64,000 nt of DNA from Anoplopoma fimbria (taxonomy: Eukaryota; Chordata; Actinopteri; Perciformes; Anoplopomatidae): assembly GCF_027596085.1 (NCBI RefSeq), contig NC_072467.1, forward strand, positions 9,477,476-9,541,475. Reading direction: 5' to 3'. Positions 62,701 to 64,000 of the stretch are shown piece by piece; position 1 is the stretch's first letter, and each line of letters begins with the position of its first letter. Made by a program: the position numbers and the translations under genes. The notes beneath the pieces were generated by a model. The model worked only from the letters and a program-made list of their open reading frames with translations. It had not been told where the DNA came from and did not search any database.

Positions 62701-64000
62701 GAAAGTGAGAAATTTTGGGTGACCTGAGCCTTTAAGGGGAAGTTGGGGGAAGGTTGTTGCTGTTCTCGTTCAAATAGTTAGAAATAGTGAATGTCTTAAT
62801 CTCCTTTCTTATTTTAACTATTTTCTATTTATTTTTCTGTACATGTATTGAATAAACATCTGATGGCTATTTCTAAATCAACCCAATATGCCCACAGAGC
62901 TTATATTTAGTCAACTCAAATCCAAGACATGTTTTATGGAAACGAGTTGGACCAAACACAAAAACTAGCTCTCCACCGCACTTAAAAAACAATTTCTTAG
63001 CATCAAACTAATGTTTGAGAAATTCCACAATGGTGATGCGGTTAAAAACATCCTAAAGGAGCTCTCAGGGTGAGAACAGAATGGAAGATGTTAAATCTCT
63101 TTTGCTTCACTATAATTCAGGACACACACAGGACAAAAAGAGAGAGGTTAACCTCTGGAAAACAAGCCTCTTCTCTGCCACAAGAATGTAAGTGAGCAGG
63201 GTGTTTTCAATTATATGAAACCAGCTTGACCGTAGGTTGCTTCATTTAGCTGCCTGTCTTGGAGTCTACATAGTGCTCCTTTTCAATGAATTGCAGTTTA
63301 GAAAATAAAACATGTCTTTGTTCGTCCACTGCTAATCAGACGGTTGGAGAAGCTTGTCCCAAGTGTCCAACTTTCAGTAGCTGACTGTTGACTACTGGAT
63401 TTTCATGAAAAAATATGCTCCCTTCCTCAAGGAAAACGTAAATTTTTGTGGGATCTGACAAAATAAAATGCCACAGTAACAGTTACTGCACTTCAGTATC
63501 ATTGCATACTGTGGTGGCAAAGCAGTTAATTGTATGAGAAAGTGCCTTGTATGTTCATTCATCATTCATATTGACAACAACAAACTAAATTACATTCAGA
63601 AAAATTGTACGAACTACATATTGCATCAATAAAACATGAGGGAGGCAACAACAAGTGGTTATTTACATCTGTAATCATAGTTGTAAAGTTTAGTGGTTTT
63701 TGCTTGGTGACAAAACTTGGGATTCTTGAAATTATCCGGATTGTGGTTTACCAAGCCTCCCAAAAGATACATGAGCCCAGCAAATCTTTCCCAGGCTCTC
63801 TGTGTGCCAGATAGAGATTTGCTTAATTGTTCCTCATATGAAGGGCCCGGTGAGCACAATGTGTGTTATTATGTTCATCCAACGGGTTGCTGGTTTTCAT
63901 GTTGTGCCCCCGTGCACTCAGCTTTTGGAGACTCGGTAATTTCCCCCCTTGAACATAGCTGTCAGTTTGACTCTGGCTCATAGTTGGGAAAGTGGCCACC
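62701..64000. other. Intergenic, no gene seen
   Basis: The open frames at 63605-63983 overlap in several phases and on both strands and have no family resemblance. The next gene downstream of TMTC2 is not reached. Confidence 0.5.

Overview
The window is vertebrate nuclear DNA, almost certainly from a ray-finned (teleost) fish. The gene present has small exons with GT/AG introns, a long 3' UTR and AATAAA poly(A) signals. The interspersed repeats are the miniature DNA transposons and L2-like LINE tails typical of fish genomes. There is no bacterial or viral gene organisation.

Region 1 (about 1-26,670, + strand) is the 3' part of one gene, TMTC2. Seven exons were placed by splice sites and phase: 314-498, 1563-1641, 4333-4454, 10136-10217, 11902-12016, 16904-16967 and 24303-24482. 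Joined, and completed by one base from an exon upstream of the window, they give an uninterrupted 275-codon frame ending in TGA. It encodes the C-terminal TPR superhelix of the ER-resident transmembrane and TPR-containing protein 2. The first, multi-membrane-spanning part of the protein lies upstream of base 1. The 3' UTR runs about 2.2 kb and has several candidate poly(A) signals. The introns (1.1-7.3 kb) hold microsatellites, a 13-bp minisatellite and several transposon families, including a TTAA-flanked element that carries a tRNA-Glu-like insertion.

Region 2 (about 26,670-64,000) has no confidently recognisable gene. It is an A+T-rich intergenic stretch with many repeats: a 349-bp hAT-type miniature element with a perfect 8-bp target duplication (28,776-29,124), a (GT)n tract of about 140 bp, a roughly 1.1-kb inverted array of a short AT-rich repeat (39,176-40,320), two LINE-like 3' ends with a CCCGC hairpin and pentanucleotide tails, an L2-type 3' UTR, an L2-like reverse-transcriptase remnant, two terminal-inverted-repeat families and a polypurine tract. 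One weak candidate for an undescribed short gene (two exons, 43 codons) is flagged at 52,498-52,799.

Most short open frames in the window are chance frames or lie inside repeats. Family assignments for repeats come from recognition of typical fish sequences and from visible termini, not from a database search. Repeat limits are approximate unless a terminal repeat or target duplication is quoted.
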